64,000 nt of DNA, taken from NCBI GenBank assembly GCA_044866695.1, contig JBIOUF010000273.1, forward strand, positions 24,471 through 88,470, written 5' to 3'. Positions 40,636-49,252 of the stretch are shown piece by piece; position 1 is the stretch's first letter; every line of letters begins with the position of its first letter. Both the position numbers and the translations under genes were made by a program. This DNA is from JBIOUF01 sp044866695 (GTDB taxonomy: Bacteria > Actinomycetota > Actinomycetes > Propionibacteriales > Nocardioidaceae). The notes below the pieces were generated by a model. That model was not told where the DNA came from. It was given only the letters and a program-made list of their open reading frames with translations, and made no database searches.

Positions 40636-42857
40636 GGCTCCTCCCCTCCGGGCGCCGACGCGGGCGGGACGGCGTGGTCGGTGCGGGCCGCGCCGGCCCC
40701 GGTGGCCGAGTCGAGCACCCGCTCGGGAGTCAGGGGCAGGCGGCGTACGTCGTAGCCCAGCGAGGCCACCGCGTTGCCGATGGCGGGGGGCACGGGGGGC
40801 ACCGCGGTCTCGCCGAGCCCGTGCACCTCCGCGCCGGCGATCTCCACGACCCGGTGCTGGACGGAGGCGACGTCGAGGGCGGAGGCGATGTTGTAGTCCG
40901 ACAGGTTCGGGTTGGTGACCTGCCCGTCGACGAACTGCAGCTCCTCGAACAGCGCGCTGCCGAGCCCGAAGATCATCGCCCCCTCCTGCTGAAGGTCGGC
41001 GCCGTGGCGGTTGACCACCGTGCCGGCGTAGGAGGCGGCATGCAGCACGTCGAGGTCGACGACCCCGGTGTCCGGGTCGACGGTGAGCCGGGCGGAGGCG
41101 GAGCCCTGGTGCCAGTGCGAGGACGCGATGCCCTGACCGGTGTCGGGGTCCAGGCCGCCGTCGTTGGAGACGTACCCGTGTCCGGTCCGGCCGTGCTCGG
41201 ACAGGTCCCTCGCGGCCTCGGCGAGCGCGCGGCTCATCATGTGCGTGGACCGGCTGGAGGTGGTGCGGGTGTCGTACGGCACCCGGTCGGTGTCCGGCAC
41301 GCAGACCACGACCCGCTCGGTCGGGCAGCCGAGCTGCTCGGCGGCCAGCCTGGTCAGCATCTCGCCGGCGCCCTGGCCGACGTCCGCGGTCGCCGCCTGG
41401 ACCTCGTAGCGACCGTCGCGGAGGGTCTCGATGCGGGCCTCGGCCCTGCTCGGGGTCTGCATCCCCTTGAGCATCACCGCGACGCCCTTCCCGGCGCGGT
41501 CCGCGCCCGGCTCCCAGCCGACGGCCGCGGCGGCGTCGTCGAGCAGCTCCTCGAAGTGGGTGTCGTGCATGACCTCGCCGGTGCAGAACGCGTCACCGTC
41601 GCGGAGCAGGTTCTTGCGGCGCAGCTCGACGGCGTCGATGCCGAGCCGGTCGGCCATGATGTCGACCGCGCGCTCGGCGGCCCAGACCGACTGCATCGCC
41701 CCGTAGCCGCGGAACGCGCCGCCGGGTGGGAGGTTGGTGTAGATGCAGTAGGAGTCGACGGCGACGTGGTCGAACCGGTAGGGGCCGACGCCGGCGTACC
41801 CCATCTTCTGGGCCACACCCGGACCGCAGTCGGCATAGGCGCCGGTGTTGACGTAGCACCACAGCCGCTTGGCGACGAACGTCCCGTCCCGCTTCGCGCC
41901 GAGCCTCACCCGGACGGTGGCCGGGTGCCGGGTGACCTCGTTGAACACCTCGTCGCGGTCCAGCACGCAGCGGACCGGCCGGCCGGTGACCCGGGCGGCG
42001 GCCGCGGTGACGGCCTCGGTGCGGATGAACGTCTTGGCGCCGAACGCGCCGCCCATCGGAGGCACCACGACCCGTACGTCCTCGGTGGCCAGCCGGAAGA
42101 TGACGGCGAGGTCCTGCCGCATGTTGAACGGCGTCTGGGTGCCGGTGGTCACCTCCAGACGTCCCTGCACCCACTGCGCGGTCGTGGCGTGCGGCTCCAT
42201 GGGGACCTGTGCTGCAGCCGGGGTGTGGAAGACCTCGTCCACCACCACGTCGGCTCCGGCGAACGCGTCGGCGAGTGCCTCGTCGGCGTCGCCGAGGTCG
42301 GTCACCAGGCTGGGCTCGTCACGGCCCTGCAGGCCGGGAGTGCGGATCCGGAACCGGTGGCAGACGTTGGTGCCGTCCTGGGGCCGCATGGCGAAGTAGG
42401 CGGAGTCGGACCACGAGGTGTGGTGGCGGTCGTGGACCAGTGGCGCGTCGTCTGCGATCGCCTGCAGGTGGTCGAAGACCGCCGGCTCGTGGGTGTAGCC
42501 GACCTCGACCAGCGAGGCGGCGACGCGGGCGTCGCGTTCGGTGGGGGCGACCACCGCTGCGATGGGGTCGCCGACGAACTTGGGATTGCGGGTCAGCACG
42601 ACCTGGTCGGCGATCTGGCAGCCGAAGGTGGACAGGTCGTCGATGTCGTCGGGGGTGACGAAGGCGACGTCGTCGTCGAGCAGTGCGGTCTGGAAGCCGG
42701 TGACCCTGCCCGCCGGGATCTGCGACCGGATGATCCGCAGGTGCCACTGCCCCGGGACGCCGGTGTCGACGGAGTACCGGATGCCGGCGGTGATCCGCGG
42801 GTTCGTCCCGACCACGGCGGAGCTGGCGCCCGGGCTGCCCGGGTCGCGGCTGGTCAT
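40632..42857 (-). CDS. Mo-hydroxylase large subunit
   Basis: This 741-residue molybdopterin-cytosine-dinucleotide subunit has GGAFGAKTFIRTEAV in the pterin-binding region and GLGETAVPPVP, where E683 is the catalytic glutamate of the family. The active-site loop with Cys-Ser-Phe-Arg that marks true CO dehydrogenase (form I) is not seen, so it is a hydroxylase or dehydrogenase of another substrate, such as an N-heterocycle, aldehyde or aromatic acid. Its ATG is 72 nt after the FAD subunit stop. No maturation genes (XdhC, MobA) are in the window. Confidence 0.93.
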   Translation of the reverse strand: MTSRDPGSPGASSAVVGTNPRITAGIRYSVDTGVPGQWHLRIIRSQIPAGRVTGFQTALLDDDVAFVTPDDIDDLSTFGCQIADQVVLTRNPKFVGDPIAAVVAPTERDARVAASLVEVGYTHEPAVFDHLQAIADDAPLVHDRHHTSWSDSAYFAMRPQDGTNVCHRFRIRTPGLQGRDEPSLVTDLGDADEALADAFAGADVVVDEVFHTPAAAQVPMEPHATTAQWVQGRLEVTTGTQTPFNMRQDLAVIFRLATEDVRVVVPPMGGAFGAKTFIRTEAVTAAAARVTGRPVRCVLDRDEVFNEVTRHPATVRVRLGAKRDGTFVAKRLWCYVNTGAYADCGPGVAQKMGYAGVGPYRFDHVAVDSYCIYTNLPPGGAFRGYGAMQSVWAAERAVDIMADRLGIDAVELRRKNLLRDGDAFCTGEVMHDTHFEELLDDAAAAVGWEPGADRAGKGVAVMLKGMQTPSRAEARIETLRDGRYEVQAATADVGQGAGEMLTRLAAEQLGCPTERVVVCVPDTDRVPYDTRTTSSRSTHMMSRALAEAARDLSEHGRTGHGYVSNDGGLDPDTGQGIASSHWHQGSASARLTVDPDTGVVDLDVLHAASYAGTVVNRHGADLQQEGAMIFGLGSALFEELQFVDGQVTNPNLSDYNIASALDVASVQHRVVEIAGAEVHGLGETAVPPVPPAIGNAVASLGYDVRRLPLTPERVLDSATGAGAARTDHAVPPASAPGGEEP

Positions 42858-42929
42858 GAGGTGCTCATGGGGTCACGTCCGTCCAGATCGGCGGGGCGCC
42901 AGAGCCAACGGTGGTCGCACCGCTCGCTC

Positions 42930-43739
42930 TCATGCGGCCACCGCCAGCAGGGCGCGGCGCACCTCGACCTCGACCACGCGGCGCCGGTACGCCGCCGAGC
43001 CGCGGCTGTCGTCGATGTAGTCGATGCGGGCGGCGTACTCGGCGGCGATCTCCCCGGCGACGTCCTGGTTGCCGGGCCGCCAGGCGTCGCATACGTCGGC
43101 GAAGTAGTGCGGGCGGTCGCTGACCGCGCCGACGACGACCCGCACCCGGTCGCCGGCGACGACGGCGGCCACCGACGAGGCCGGCCGGTCCTCCTGGGAG
43201 CGGGTGCGCAGCTTGCGGTAGACGGCGCGGCCGGTGGGCCGCGGGACGACCACGCGGGTGATCAGCTCGTCCTCTCCCAACGTGGTGGCGTAGTGGCCGA
43301 CGATCAGCTCCGAGACCGGCACCCGCCGGGTTCCCCGCACGCTGGCGACCTCGGCGACGGCGCTGGAGGCGACCAGCATCGAGGGCGGGTCGGAGGCGTA
43401 GTCGGCGTCGGCGAGGACCCCGCCCATCGTCGCGACGTTGCGCACCCGCGGGCTGGCCACGGCCTGGAACGCCGCCGAGATCCCCGGCCAGGTGCCGCGG
43501 ACGGTCTGGTCGAGCTCGAGACGACGATGGGTGACCATCGCGCCGACCGAGAGGTCTCCGGCGTCGTGCAGGCCGGTGAGCTCACGGACCCTTTGCAGCG
43601 AGACCCAGCTGTCCGCCTCGACCAGCCCTTGCCGGACCAGGATGCCGAGGAAGGTGCCGCCGGCGACGACGGGGGCCTCGGGGTCCTCGGCGCGTAGCCG
43701 CAGGACCTCGGCCACCGTGGTCGGCACGTGCCAGGTCAT
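42930..43739 (-). CDS. Mo-hydroxylase FAD subunit
   Basis: This 269-residue FAD-binding subunit of the CoxM/XdhB type has VVAGGTFLGILVRQG near residue 22 and the second FAD site containing NVATMGGVLADADYASDPPS. Its length is normal. It completes the M-L-S order. It starts 21 nt after the stop of the ATP-binding phosphotransferase gene, so they are co-transcribed. Confidence 0.93.
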   Translation of the reverse strand: MTWHVPTTVAEVLRLRAEDPEAPVVAGGTFLGILVRQGLVEADSWVSLQRVRELTGLHDAGDLSVGAMVTHRRLELDQTVRGTWPGISAAFQAVASPRVRNVATMGGVLADADYASDPPSMLVASSAVAEVASVRGTRRVPVSELIVGHYATTLGEDELITRVVVPRPTGRAVYRKLRTRSQEDRPASSVAAVVAGDRVRVVVGAVSDRPHYFADVCDAWRPGNQDVAGEIAAEYAARIDYIDDSRGSAAYRRRVVEVEVRRALLAVAA

Positions 43740-43760
43740 CAGCCGGTCCTCCCTGCGACC

Positions 43761-44588
43761 TCAGATCGTGGTGACCGGGCGGGACTGCAGCATGAACAGC
43801 CCGGTCTCGTCGTAGGCCCACTCGATGTCTTGAGGCGAGCCGTTCAGCTCGGCCAGGTGCAGACCCATCCGGACCAGCTCGGCGAGCTCGCTCTCCGAGA
43901 GCACCTGCTCGTCGACCACCTTGGCCTTCTTCAGCACGCCCTTGCGATCCAGCGTGTAGTAGTCCGGGGTCACCTCCCCGGAGACCACGTGCTCGCCGAC
44001 CCCGCGGGCCGCCTCGACCACGACCCGGTCCCTGCGGTGGTTGACCGGGTCGACGGTGAACATCACGCCGGCCTTGGTGGCGTCGACCATCTGCTGGACC
44101 ACCACCGCCATCGCGATGTCGTCCAGGCTGCCCTTGTGCTGGCGGTAGAACAGTGCCCGCTCGGAGAAGAACGACAGCCAGCACTCGACGACCTTCTCCA
44201 GCACGTCCTCGAACGTCTCCACGAACAGGTAGGTCTCCTGCTGCCCGGCGTAGGAGGCGTCCTGGCTGTCCTCGGCGCAGGCCGAGGACCGGACCGCCAC
44301 CGAGCAACCGGCGGGAAGCCGGTCGTAGTGCTCCCGGACCAGCTCGCGCGGAGGCTCGGTGGCCCGAACCACCGCCCGGGCCGCGTCGAGGTCACCGGCC
44401 TTGACGTGGGTCAGCAGCGCGTTCCCGTCCACGGCGTCGACGAACGCCGCGGAGGTGATCACGAACCCCGGCGGCACGGGCAGCCCGTTGGCGGTCATCG
44501 AGGCCAGGCTGGCGCCCTTGCCCCCGGCGAGGTCGACGTCGCGGCAGCGCTCGTCGCCGAAGGGCAGGACCAGAGGAGTGGTCGTCAC
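43761..44588 (-). CDS. PEP-synthase-like ATP-binding subunit
   Basis: This 275-residue protein matches only the N-terminal ATP-grasp domain of PEP synthase/pyruvate phosphate dikinase: VGGKGASL-like AGGKGASLASMTANGLPVPP, VAVRSSACAEDSQDASYAGQ (R100, with E106 and D107), and the closing DIEWAYD and LFMLQSRPVT. The phosphohistidine domain is missing and is encoded two genes upstream. Thauera phenylphosphate synthase is a known split version of this kind, phosphorylating phenol. Here the substrate is unknown. It begins by overlapping the GntR stop (4 nt). Confidence 0.9.
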   Translation of the reverse strand: MTTTPLVLPFGDERCRDVDLAGGKGASLASMTANGLPVPPGFVITSAAFVDAVDGNALLTHVKAGDLDAARAVVRATEPPRELVREHYDRLPAGCSVAVRSSACAEDSQDASYAGQQETYLFVETFEDVLEKVVECWLSFFSERALFYRQHKGSLDDIAMAVVVQQMVDATKAGVMFTVDPVNHRRDRVVVEAARGVGEHVVSGEVTPDYYTLDRKGVLKKAKVVDEQVLSESELAELVRMGLHLAELNGSPQDIEWAYDETGLFMLQSRPVTTI

Positions 44589-45229
44589 CGGTCGTCGCCT
44601 CCGACCAGGGTGGAACCGAAGCGCTCGATGTGCTCGCGCATGACCTTCCCGGTCAGGACCGGGTCCCGCTGGCGCAGCGCGTCGAGGATGGGCAGGTGGG
44701 CGTTCGCGATCGCCACGAGGTCCAGGTGGGACCTGATCACCGAGACCAGGGTGTAGGCCTCGATGCGAAGCCCGGACCAGCAGTCGAGCAGCACCGAGTT
44801 GCCGGCGGCCTCGACGATGACCTCGTGGAACCGGGCGTCGTGCACCAGCAGGCCGTGCTTGTCCTGGCGGCGCGCGGCGTCCAGCATGTTCTGCAGCTCG
44901 GCCTCGAGCAGCCGCAGGTTGCCGTCGTCGAACGCCGGCGCGGCAGCCTGTCCGGCCAGCTCCTCCAGCGCGGCGCGGACCGGGTAGGTCTCGGCCAGCT
45001 CCTCGCGGGAGACCTGCCGGACCCGGGCTCCGCGGTGCGGCTCGGTCTCGATGAACCGCATCGCCTCCAGGTCGCGCAGCGCCTCCCGCACCGGCGCCTG
45101 GCTGACCCCCAGCTCCTGGACCAGGGCGAGCTCCACGACGCGCTGGCCCGGCTGGTACGTGCCGTCCAGGATCCGCTGGATGACCAGCTCCCGGACCTGG
45201 TCGCGGAGGATGGACCGGGTCAGCGTCAC
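44585..45229 (-). CDS. GntR-family (FCD) transcriptional regulator
   Basis: This 214-residue regulator has an N-terminal winged helix (LRDQVRELVIQRILDGTY and ELGVSQAPVREALRDLEAM) and a C-terminal FCD helical ligand domain with metal-binding histidine HDARFHEVIV. It overlaps the genes on both sides by 4 nt (stop of the phosphohistidine subunit gene and start of the ATP-binding subunit gene), so it is embedded in the operon that it most likely controls. The palindrome at 46994-47009 is the likely operator. The ligand is probably the pathway substrate or an intermediate. Confidence 0.92.
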   Translation of the reverse strand: MTLTRSILRDQVRELVIQRILDGTYQPGQRVVELALVQELGVSQAPVREALRDLEAMRFIETEPHRGARVRQVSREELAETYPVRAALEELAGQAAAPAFDDGNLRLLEAELQNMLDAARRQDKHGLLVHDARFHEVIVEAAGNSVLLDCWSGLRIEAYTLVSVIRSHLDLVAIANAHLPILDALRQRDPVLTGKVMREHIERFGSTLVGGDDR

Positions 45230-46953
45230 CGGAGCACTTCGACGATTCCGGTGGCGCCGTTGACCCGGACCCGCTCCCCGGTGCTGATCTTGCGGGTGGC
45301 GTCGGAGGTGCCCACGACGGCGGGGATGCCGAACTCGCGGGAGACCACCGCCGGGTGCGATGCCATCCCGCCGGCGTCGGTGACCAGACCGGAGATCTTG
45401 GTGAACAGCACCACCCAGGCGGGGCTGGTCATCCGGCAGACCACTATCTCGTCGCGCTGGACCTGCGAGAACTGCTCCGGCGAGAGCACCACGCGGGCGG
45501 TTCCCTCCACCACGCCGGTGGACGCGCCGAGCCCGTGCACCTGGTTCTCCACCGACGGTGGCTGGCGGTACACCTTCTCCGGGAACGCCCACAGGTTCAG
45601 GTACGGGAACGCGAGGTTCTCCTCGGTGGCGGTGCCGACCCAGTCCCGCGGCCGGGTCTCGTAGGCGTCCTCGCGAGCGTCCCGGCGGTCACCGACCAGG
45701 TCCTCGGCGTCGAAGGCGTTCGACCCGGCCATCAGCGCCCGCAGCTCGTTGTACCGCAGGTACATCACGTCCTCGGGGTCGTGCAGCCTCCCGGCCTCGA
45801 CCAGCTTGCGGCCGATCGCAACCAGCACCAGCCGGACCCGGGCGTTGGTGCCCTGGTCGATGTAGAAGTGGTGGTCGGGGGTCAGCGGGTTCATCCGCAG
45901 GGACAGGTCGAGCGCCGCGGTGAGGCTCTCCACCTTGTCCGGGGCGATCCCGCCGAGGCACTCGGCCTTGGCCGCCTCGAGGTCCTCGGCGACCGCGGCG
46001 ATCTCGGCCGGGTAGTCGTAGTCGGCCTCCAGGTAGCCGCGGACCGCCTCGACCACCGGGGTGGGGTCCTCGCGCCAGGTCCTGAACGCGAACTCGTGCG
46101 CCCACATCGACTTGAAGCCGTACTCGGCCTGGTAGGCCTCGATCTCCTTGGCCAGGAACGCCCGTCCCTCCTCGCTGGCCCGCAGCGCCGTGATCACGTC
46201 CGCGCCGGTCTCGCCGGTGTGGAACGCCTGCGCCACCGCGCCGCCGTCGCTCTTCACGGCCTCCTTGATCTTCCACAGCTCCTCGATGGAGTCCCAGTTC
46301 CGGTTCTCCGTGGAGGACTGCAGCCGACCCATCAGCGCGGAGTGGTCACCCGCGCCCTTCGCGTCGGCGATCGCCGCGTTGAGGTTCATGGTGGCCGAGA
46401 ACTGGCTGAAGTTCAGCGTCCAGTGGATCGCCCAATGCCGCTCGTGCATGTCGATGGCGTCCTCGAGCAGGATCGCCAGGTCCACCAGCCTCGCGGCGTC
46501 GTAGTCGTAGGAGTCGAAGCGCTCGAAGTTCCGCCTGATCTCCGGCACCAGCCGGTCCCGCCACCAGCCGAGGAAGCTCTCCGCGTAGGTCGGCAGGGTC
46601 CAGGCCATGTAGCCGCCGATCTGCTCGGCGTAGGCCGCGTCCACCGGGACGCGCGGGGTGTACCGGGCGCCGTACTCGGTGGCCTCGGCGTGGAACCCGG
46701 TCTGCGCCGGGATCGCCGCGGTGTAGACGTAGCCGTTGATGATCTTGGCGATCCAGTCCGACGCGAACGGCGTCCCGAACCGGCGGAACATGTAGTCGCA
46801 GCGAAGCCACCACCCCCCGATGTCGGCGTACATCGGGCTGATCGGGTTCGGGATGTGCAGGTCGTCGTGCACCCACAGCAGCTCGCGCTGACCGTCCTCC
46901 CACTCGACCGGGAACTCGTCGTCGCCGAAGAACGTCGCGACTGGCTCGGTCAT
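45226..46953 (-). CDS. PEP-utilising phosphohistidine subunit
   Basis: This 575-residue protein has a C-terminal swivelling domain of PEP-synthase type; its phosphohistidine is H533 in DAGGMASHPAVVSREFG. The N-terminal 450 residues are helical, with no ATP-grasp domain and no similarity I can name. In phenylphosphate synthase the equivalent (PpsA) subunit carries the phosphorylated histidine and transfers phosphate to the phenol, while the separate ATP-binding subunit charges it. It is the first gene of the eleven-gene cluster; the ATG at 46953 follows a GAGGAGAGAC site. Confidence 0.88.
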   Translation of the reverse strand: MTEPVATFFGDDEFPVEWEDGQRELLWVHDDLHIPNPISPMYADIGGWWLRCDYMFRRFGTPFASDWIAKIINGYVYTAAIPAQTGFHAEATEYGARYTPRVPVDAAYAEQIGGYMAWTLPTYAESFLGWWRDRLVPEIRRNFERFDSYDYDAARLVDLAILLEDAIDMHERHWAIHWTLNFSQFSATMNLNAAIADAKGAGDHSALMGRLQSSTENRNWDSIEELWKIKEAVKSDGGAVAQAFHTGETGADVITALRASEEGRAFLAKEIEAYQAEYGFKSMWAHEFAFRTWREDPTPVVEAVRGYLEADYDYPAEIAAVAEDLEAAKAECLGGIAPDKVESLTAALDLSLRMNPLTPDHHFYIDQGTNARVRLVLVAIGRKLVEAGRLHDPEDVMYLRYNELRALMAGSNAFDAEDLVGDRRDAREDAYETRPRDWVGTATEENLAFPYLNLWAFPEKVYRQPPSVENQVHGLGASTGVVEGTARVVLSPEQFSQVQRDEIVVCRMTSPAWVVLFTKISGLVTDAGGMASHPAVVSREFGIPAVVGTSDATRKISTGERVRVNGATGIVEVLR

Positions 46954-46993
46954 GGTGTCTCTCCTCGACGTTGCGGGGCGCCCCACCGACGCT

Positions 46994-47009
46994 CGATTAT
47001 CGATAATCG
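46994..47009. promoter_or_regulatory. 16-bp palindromic operator
   Basis: CGATTATCGATAATCG is a perfect palindrome, very AT-rich for this genome, 41-56 nt upstream of the first gene of the cluster. The size and symmetry suit a GntR (FadR/FCD) dimer, and a GntR gene sits in this operon. Binding is inferred. Confidence 0.7.
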
Positions 47010-47134
47010 GGGGTGACGGCGGTCACGTCAACCCCTTCGGGTGAGGATTCGCCGACGACGGAACCGCAGCCACGGCAGCTCCACGCTGGTGTCGAATGCA
47101 GAGGTGCCCCCGCAGCAGGTGCGTCACGACGTCC

Positions 47135-47590
47135 TCAGCTCAGGGGCAGCGGCCGGTTCTCGGTGATGGTCTTCATGACCAGAGTGGAGCTGAGTCGTTG
47201 GACTCCGGGCAGGGTGGCGAGGTGGTCGTCGTAGAGCTGCTGGAAGGCGGGCAGGTCGCGGGCGATGACGCGCAGGACGTAGTCGGGGGTCCCGAACAGC
47301 CGCTGGGCTTCCAGGATGTGCGGAGTCTCGACCACGGCTTCCTCGAACGCGTCCAGGGTGGCGCGGTCGGCACCGGTCATGGTGACGAAGACCAGTGCCT
47401 CGAAGGTCAGGCCGAGGGTCTTGCCGTCCAGCTGGGCTCGGTAGCCGGCGATGGCGCCGGACTGTTCCAGGGCCCGCAGTCGGCGGTGGCAGGGAGAGAC
47501 GCTGAGCTGTACCCGTTCGGCCAGGTCGGTGATGGTGAGCCGCCCATCCCGTTGCAGCTCGGCAAGGATCTTGCGGTCAACGACGTCCAC
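47135..47590 (-). CDS. Lrp/AsnC-family regulator
   Basis: This 151-residue regulator has an N-terminal HTH (VDRKILAELQRDGRLTITDL, ERVQLSVSPCHRRL) and a C-terminal RAM domain that binds amino acids. It is divergent from a LysE exporter, the arrangement of the amino-acid export regulators LysG/LrpB-type systems. GTG 47590 is the best start; an in-frame TTG at 47596 would add two residues. CTTCCA (47601) and TGGAAG (47633) form an inverted repeat in the shared promoter region, a possible operator. Confidence 0.9.
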   Translation of the reverse strand: MDVVDRKILAELQRDGRLTITDLAERVQLSVSPCHRRLRALEQSGAIAGYRAQLDGKTLGLTFEALVFVTMTGADRATLDAFEEAVVETPHILEAQRLFGTPDYVLRVIARDLPAFQQLYDDHLATLPGVQRLSSTLVMKTITENRPLPLS

Positions 47591-47600
47591 CGGCAAGAGT

Positions 47601-47638
47601 CTTCCACTGTTCGGGTGCTACGGGGCAAGAGTTGGAAG
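47601..47638. promoter_or_regulatory. Lrp-LysE intergenic inverted repeat
   Basis: CTTCCA (47601-47606) and TGGAAG (47633-47638) are exact reverse complements 26 nt apart in the 82-nt gap between the divergent starts. A second nested pair is GGTGCT/AGCACC. Lrp proteins bind such spaced half-sites. A TACCCT box (47660-47665) lies 7 nt before the exporter ATG. Confidence 0.45.
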
Positions 47639-47672
47639 CACCTTTCGCCGGCTTGCGCCTACCCTCCTTTCC

Positions 47673-48302
47673 ATGGACAACGGGCTGGTCGGTGCGTTCT
47701 GGCTGGTGTCGCTGCTGTTCGTGATCACCCCAGGGGCGGACTGGGCGTACACGGTCACCGCGGGCTTGCGATACCGGAGCGCGCTGCCGGCCATTGCCGG
47801 GCTGCTGACCGGGCATCTGCTTGCGACGCTCGCGGTCGCAGCCGGCGTGGCCGCGCTGATGGCCGGCGTACCGTTGCTGCTGACCGTCCTCACCGCGGTT
47901 GGTGCTGCCTACCTGATCTGGCTTGGGGTCAGCGGCTTCGCGGGTCCGGCGACGCCCCGGGCCGCAAACGAGACCGGCACCGACCCTGGGGCCTGTTCAG
48001 AGGCGCGGCAGGCGCTGAAGGGGCTCGGGGTGAGCGGCCTGAACCCCAAGGTGTTCCTGTTGTTCCTGGCCCTGCTGCCGCAGTTCACCGACCCGGACGG
48101 CGTCTGGCCACTGACGGCGCAGATCCTGTGCCTGGGGATGGTCCACGTCGCCAACTGCGCCGCGGTCTACATCGCCGTCGGCCTCACCGCCCGCGCCGTG
48201 CTCGGCGCCCGGCCCGCGGCAGCCCGCGCCGTCAGCCGCTTCTCCGGAGCCGCGACGGTCGGCATCGGAGCGTTCCTGCTGACCGAGCAGATCGCCCACT
48301 AG
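47673..48302 (+). CDS. LysE-family amino acid exporter
   Basis: This 209-residue protein has six hydrophobic helices and the family signature GADWAYTVTAGLRYRSALPA near residue 20, plus the GLNPKVFLLFLALLPQF loop. LysE/RhtB members export amino acids such as lysine, arginine or homoserine across the membrane. The divergent Lrp gene probably controls it, so amino acid overflow export is the inferred role. ATG 47673 is 7 nt after TACCCT and likely leaderless. Confidence 0.92.
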   Translation: MDNGLVGAFWLVSLLFVITPGADWAYTVTAGLRYRSALPAIAGLLTGHLLATLAVAAGVAALMAGVPLLLTVLTAVGAAYLIWLGVSGFAGPATPRAANETGTDPGACSEARQALKGLGVSGLNPKVFLLFLALLPQFTDPDGVWPLTAQILCLGMVHVANCAAVYIAVGLTARAVLGARPAAARAVSRFSGAATVGIGAFLLTEQIAH

Positions 48303-48374
48303 CCAAGGACCGGCCCGGGGAGGCTGCGGACAGCGACGACGGGGCCAGATCACGGCATCTGAGGAGGAGGTTCC

Positions 48375-48848
48375 ATGCGCGAGCACACGTTCGACGAGCC
48401 GGGCGAGCAGGCCGGCGCTGACGTCGTCGCCCGGATCCAGGCCAGCTTCGACCGTCAGGGCCTGATGCGCCTTCTCGGCGCGGAGCTCACGCACGTCGCT
48501 CCCGGACGTGTGCGGATCACCCTGCCCCGTCGAGCTGAGGTGAGCCAGCAACACGGCTACGTGCACGCCGGCGCGACCAGCGCGATCGCCGACAGCGCCG
48601 GCGGCTACGCCGCCCTCACGTTGATGCCGAGCACCTCGGAGGTGCTGACCGTCGAGTACAAGCTCAACCTCCTCGCCGTCGCCGCCGGCGACCGCCTCAC
48701 TGCGATCGGTACCGTGCTCAAGGCGGGCCGCACCCTGAGCGTCTGCCGGCTCGAGGTGTTCGCCGTCCAGGACGACGAGCAGAGACTGGTCGCCGCCGGC
48801 CAGCAGACCCTGATCAGTGCGCCCGTCGCATCCTCGCCGTCGCTCTGA
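48375..48848 (+). CDS. PaaI-type hotdog thioesterase
   Basis: This 157-residue single hotdog-fold protein has the motif QQHGYVHAGATSAIADSAGG (about 55-75), where the His-Gly-Ala segment and Asp form the acyl-CoA thioesterase site. The second half ends with VLKAGRTLSVCRLEVFA. PaaI-type enzymes release free acids from aryl-CoA or acyl-CoA esters. ATG 48375 follows GAGGAGG. It stands 72 nt after LysE on the same strand. Confidence 0.9.
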   Translation: MREHTFDEPGEQAGADVVARIQASFDRQGLMRLLGAELTHVAPGRVRITLPRRAEVSQQHGYVHAGATSAIADSAGGYAALTLMPSTSEVLTVEYKLNLLAVAAGDRLTAIGTVLKAGRTLSVCRLEVFAVQDDEQRLVAAGQQTLISAPVASSPSL

Positions 48849-49252
48849 TCATCCGCGACGGCACCCCCCCAAGCCGGTGGCGTCCCACCTGCTCGGCCGA
48901 GCCTGGCTCACCGATGCAGCACAACTCCTCGGACGGCCCCGACGAGCTCGCCACCGAGCGCGTCGACACCACGATCGCCAGCGGCGCCGTCGTCACCCGA
49001 GACGGTCGTCTCCATGCCCCGCCGAGCACACGGGTGGGTCCGGCAAGGGCCCGTTGTCCGGAGAACCGGTGAGTGGGCCGGTCCCCCACCGGGAGCTGTC
49101 TCCGTGCAGGGTCCGTCTGCCCCGCCAGTGCGTCTCGGGCTTCTCGCTCCTGGTGTTGACACGCCGTCAGCTGGAACCGATTCCGCAGACCGTCGAGCGG
49201 AACAAGGCGGGTCTGGTTGCGTCTTCCGCGTCTCGATCACCAGACTCGCACC
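48849..49252. other. Intergenic, nothing firm
   Basis: No conserved gene is visible in these 404 nt. A 53-codon plus-strand frame starts at ATG 48914 (MQHNSSDGPDELATERVDTT), but no ribosome site or known family supports it. I leave it unassigned. Confidence 0.35.

Noticed and set aside
40632..42857. True CO dehydrogenase (CoxL form I)
   Set aside because: The diagnostic Cys-Ser-Phe-Arg active-site loop is not seen; only the general family is supported.
40674..43697. 1007-codon plus-strand frame opposite the Mo-hydroxylase genes
   Set aside because: Antisense of three well-conserved genes; the His/Arg/Gly-rich composition is a GC artefact.
48914..49075. 53-codon small frame MQHNSSDGPDELATERVDTT...
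   Set aside because: No ribosome site or -10 box and no recognised family.
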